From the NCBI RefSeq assembly GCF_004011095.1, contig NZ_CP028129.1, positions 2,108,001 through 2,172,000 of the forward strand: a stretch of DNA of 64,000 nt. Direction: 5' to 3'. The DNA comes from Rathayibacter rathayi. Its GTDB lineage: Bacteria; Actinomycetota; Actinomycetes; Actinomycetales; Microbacteriaceae. Position 1 is the stretch's first letter. Every line of letters begins with the position of its first letter. The position numbers and the translations under genes were made by a program. A model generated the notes under the pieces. The model worked only from the letters and a program-made list of their open reading frames with translations, ran no database searches and had not been told where the DNA came from. Below are positions 63,340 to 64,000 of this stretch, piece after piece.

Positions 63340-64000
63340 ATGAGCGACGACACCACAACGGTTCCCACGATCACACTGAACAATGGCGTGGAGATCCCGC
63401 AGCTGGGCTTCGGCGTGTTCCAAATCGACCCTGCCGAGACCAAGGATGCGACCCTGACGGCCCTCGAGGTCGGCTACCGCCACATCGACACCGCCGAGAT
63501 GTACGGCAACGAGGCAGGAGTCGGCGAGGCCGTGCGCGCCTCCGGCCTCGACCGATCCGAGGTCTTCGTGACCAGCAAGCTCAACAACGGCTTCCACGCC
63601 CGCGAGGACGCGCTCGCCGCGATCGACACCACCCTCGGCGAGCTGCAGTTCGACTACGTCGACCTCTTCCTCATCCACTGGCCGCTACCGAACGTAGGCG
63701 ACTACCTCGAGGCCTGGAAGGCGATGGAGGAGATCTACCGCAGCGGCAAGGCGAAGGCGATCGGCGTCTCCAACTTCCAGACCAACCACCTCAACCGGCT
63801 CCGCGCCGAGGCGACCATCGTCCCGGCCGTGAACCAGATCGAGGTGCACCCGTACCTCGTGCAGCAGGAACTTCGCGCCTACGGCATCGAGCACGGCATT
63901 GCGACCGAGGCCTGGTCGCCGATCGCGCAGGGCCTCGTGCTGGAGGACGACACCATCACCCGCATCGCGCGCAATGTCGACCGCAGCCCGGCGCAGGTCG
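63340..64000 (+). CDS. Aldo/keto reductase (2,5-diketogluconate reductase type), 3' end missing
   Basis: The first 220 residues are in the window, and the frame is still open at the end. It starts MSDDTTTVPTITLNNGVEIPQLGFGVFQIDPAETKDATLTALEVGYRHIDTAEMYGNEAGVG. The catalytic tetrad is visible as D and Y in DTAEMYGN, K in VTSKLNN and H in LIHWP. Later segments are IGVSNFQTNHL, VNQIEVHPYL and WSPIAQG. It reduces 2,5-diketogluconate or general aldehydes with NADPH. AAAGGA precedes the ATG. Confidence 0.9.
   Translation, partial: MSDDTTTVPTITLNNGVEIPQLGFGVFQIDPAETKDATLTALEVGYRHIDTAEMYGNEAGVGEAVRASGLDRSEVFVTSKLNNGFHAREDALAAIDTTLGELQFDYVDLFLIHWPLPNVGDYLEAWKAMEEIYRSGKAKAIGVSNFQTNHLNRLRAEATIVPAVNQIEVHPYLVQQELRAYGIEHGIATEAWSPIAQGLVLEDDTITRIARNVDRSPAQV

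Overview
The window is a high-GC, gene-dense stretch of an actinobacterial chromosome. Gene content and synteny fit Microbacteriaceae (Rathayibacter, Clavibacter or Leifsonia-like): GTG starts are frequent, genes often overlap by 4 bp, and nrdH-nrdI-nrdE-nrdF, a Clp ATPase under an HspR (HAIR) operator, rplJ-rplL, DUF3105/DUF305 and NRAMP genes are present. The genus is inferred from this content. I saw no rRNA, tRNA, CRISPR array or transposase gene.

Layout. 0-10 kb: the end of a tandem-repeat secreted protein, a DUF1992 protein, VOC protein, ECF sigma factor, adenine/adenosine deaminase family protein, MOSC protein plus ferredoxin reductase, FAD monooxygenase, UbiA prenyltransferase, PnuC and an ArsR regulator. 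10-16 kb: a LacI regulator followed by a ChvE-GguA-GguB type sugar ABC operon whose promoter carries a lac-type operator. 16.3-17.2 kb: an AT-richer fragment holding a gutted ATPase gene and a DUF4276-like protein, probably an eroded defence module. 17-23 kb: serine hydrolase, degenerate phosphopantetheinyl transferase, MSMEG_6728-type protein and a PASTA penicillin-binding protein. 23-29 kb: heat-shock Clp ATPase flanked by two inverted copies of a 63-bp palindromic element, an aldo/keto reductase, a broken GNAT gene, and an MNT-HEPN toxin-antitoxin pair whose toxin frame is broken by an 11-bp tandem duplication. 29-33 kb: nrdHIEF with NrdR-like and DnaA-like boxes. 33-39 kb: glycerate kinase, then an operon of a secreted I36-like protein, a lipoprotein, a membrane-fusion adaptor and a fused ABC ATPase-permease. 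39-48 kb: glycosyltransferases, the cystathionine beta-synthase/metB pair, mntH, DUF3105-DUF305 and an Excalibur protein. 48-56 kb: an ABC exporter, three overlapping tiny ORFs, and an alpha-glucoside-type ABC operon divergent from its LacI regulator. 56-64 kb: GNAT, VOC and two MarR regulators, rplJ-rplL with a leader attenuator, a four-gene cluster (acyl-CoA dehydrogenase-like, PIG-L deacetylase, methyltransferase, GT2), small membrane proteins and a second aldo/keto reductase running off the end.

The most interesting signal is not a gene. Three dispersed copies (12751-12850, 32550-32655, 51182-51288) of a ~100-bp nested hairpin each sit at the stop codon of a gene (sugar-binding protein, nrdH, sugar permease), always in the same orientation relative to that gene's mRNA. 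Two short blocks are invariant (GCGGCGTTGTCGTC and CTCCGCCTTGC on the mRNA strand), while the surrounding stems differ between copies but stay self-complementary. That is the signature of a structured RNA or RNA-level element. I cannot assign it to a named family from memory.
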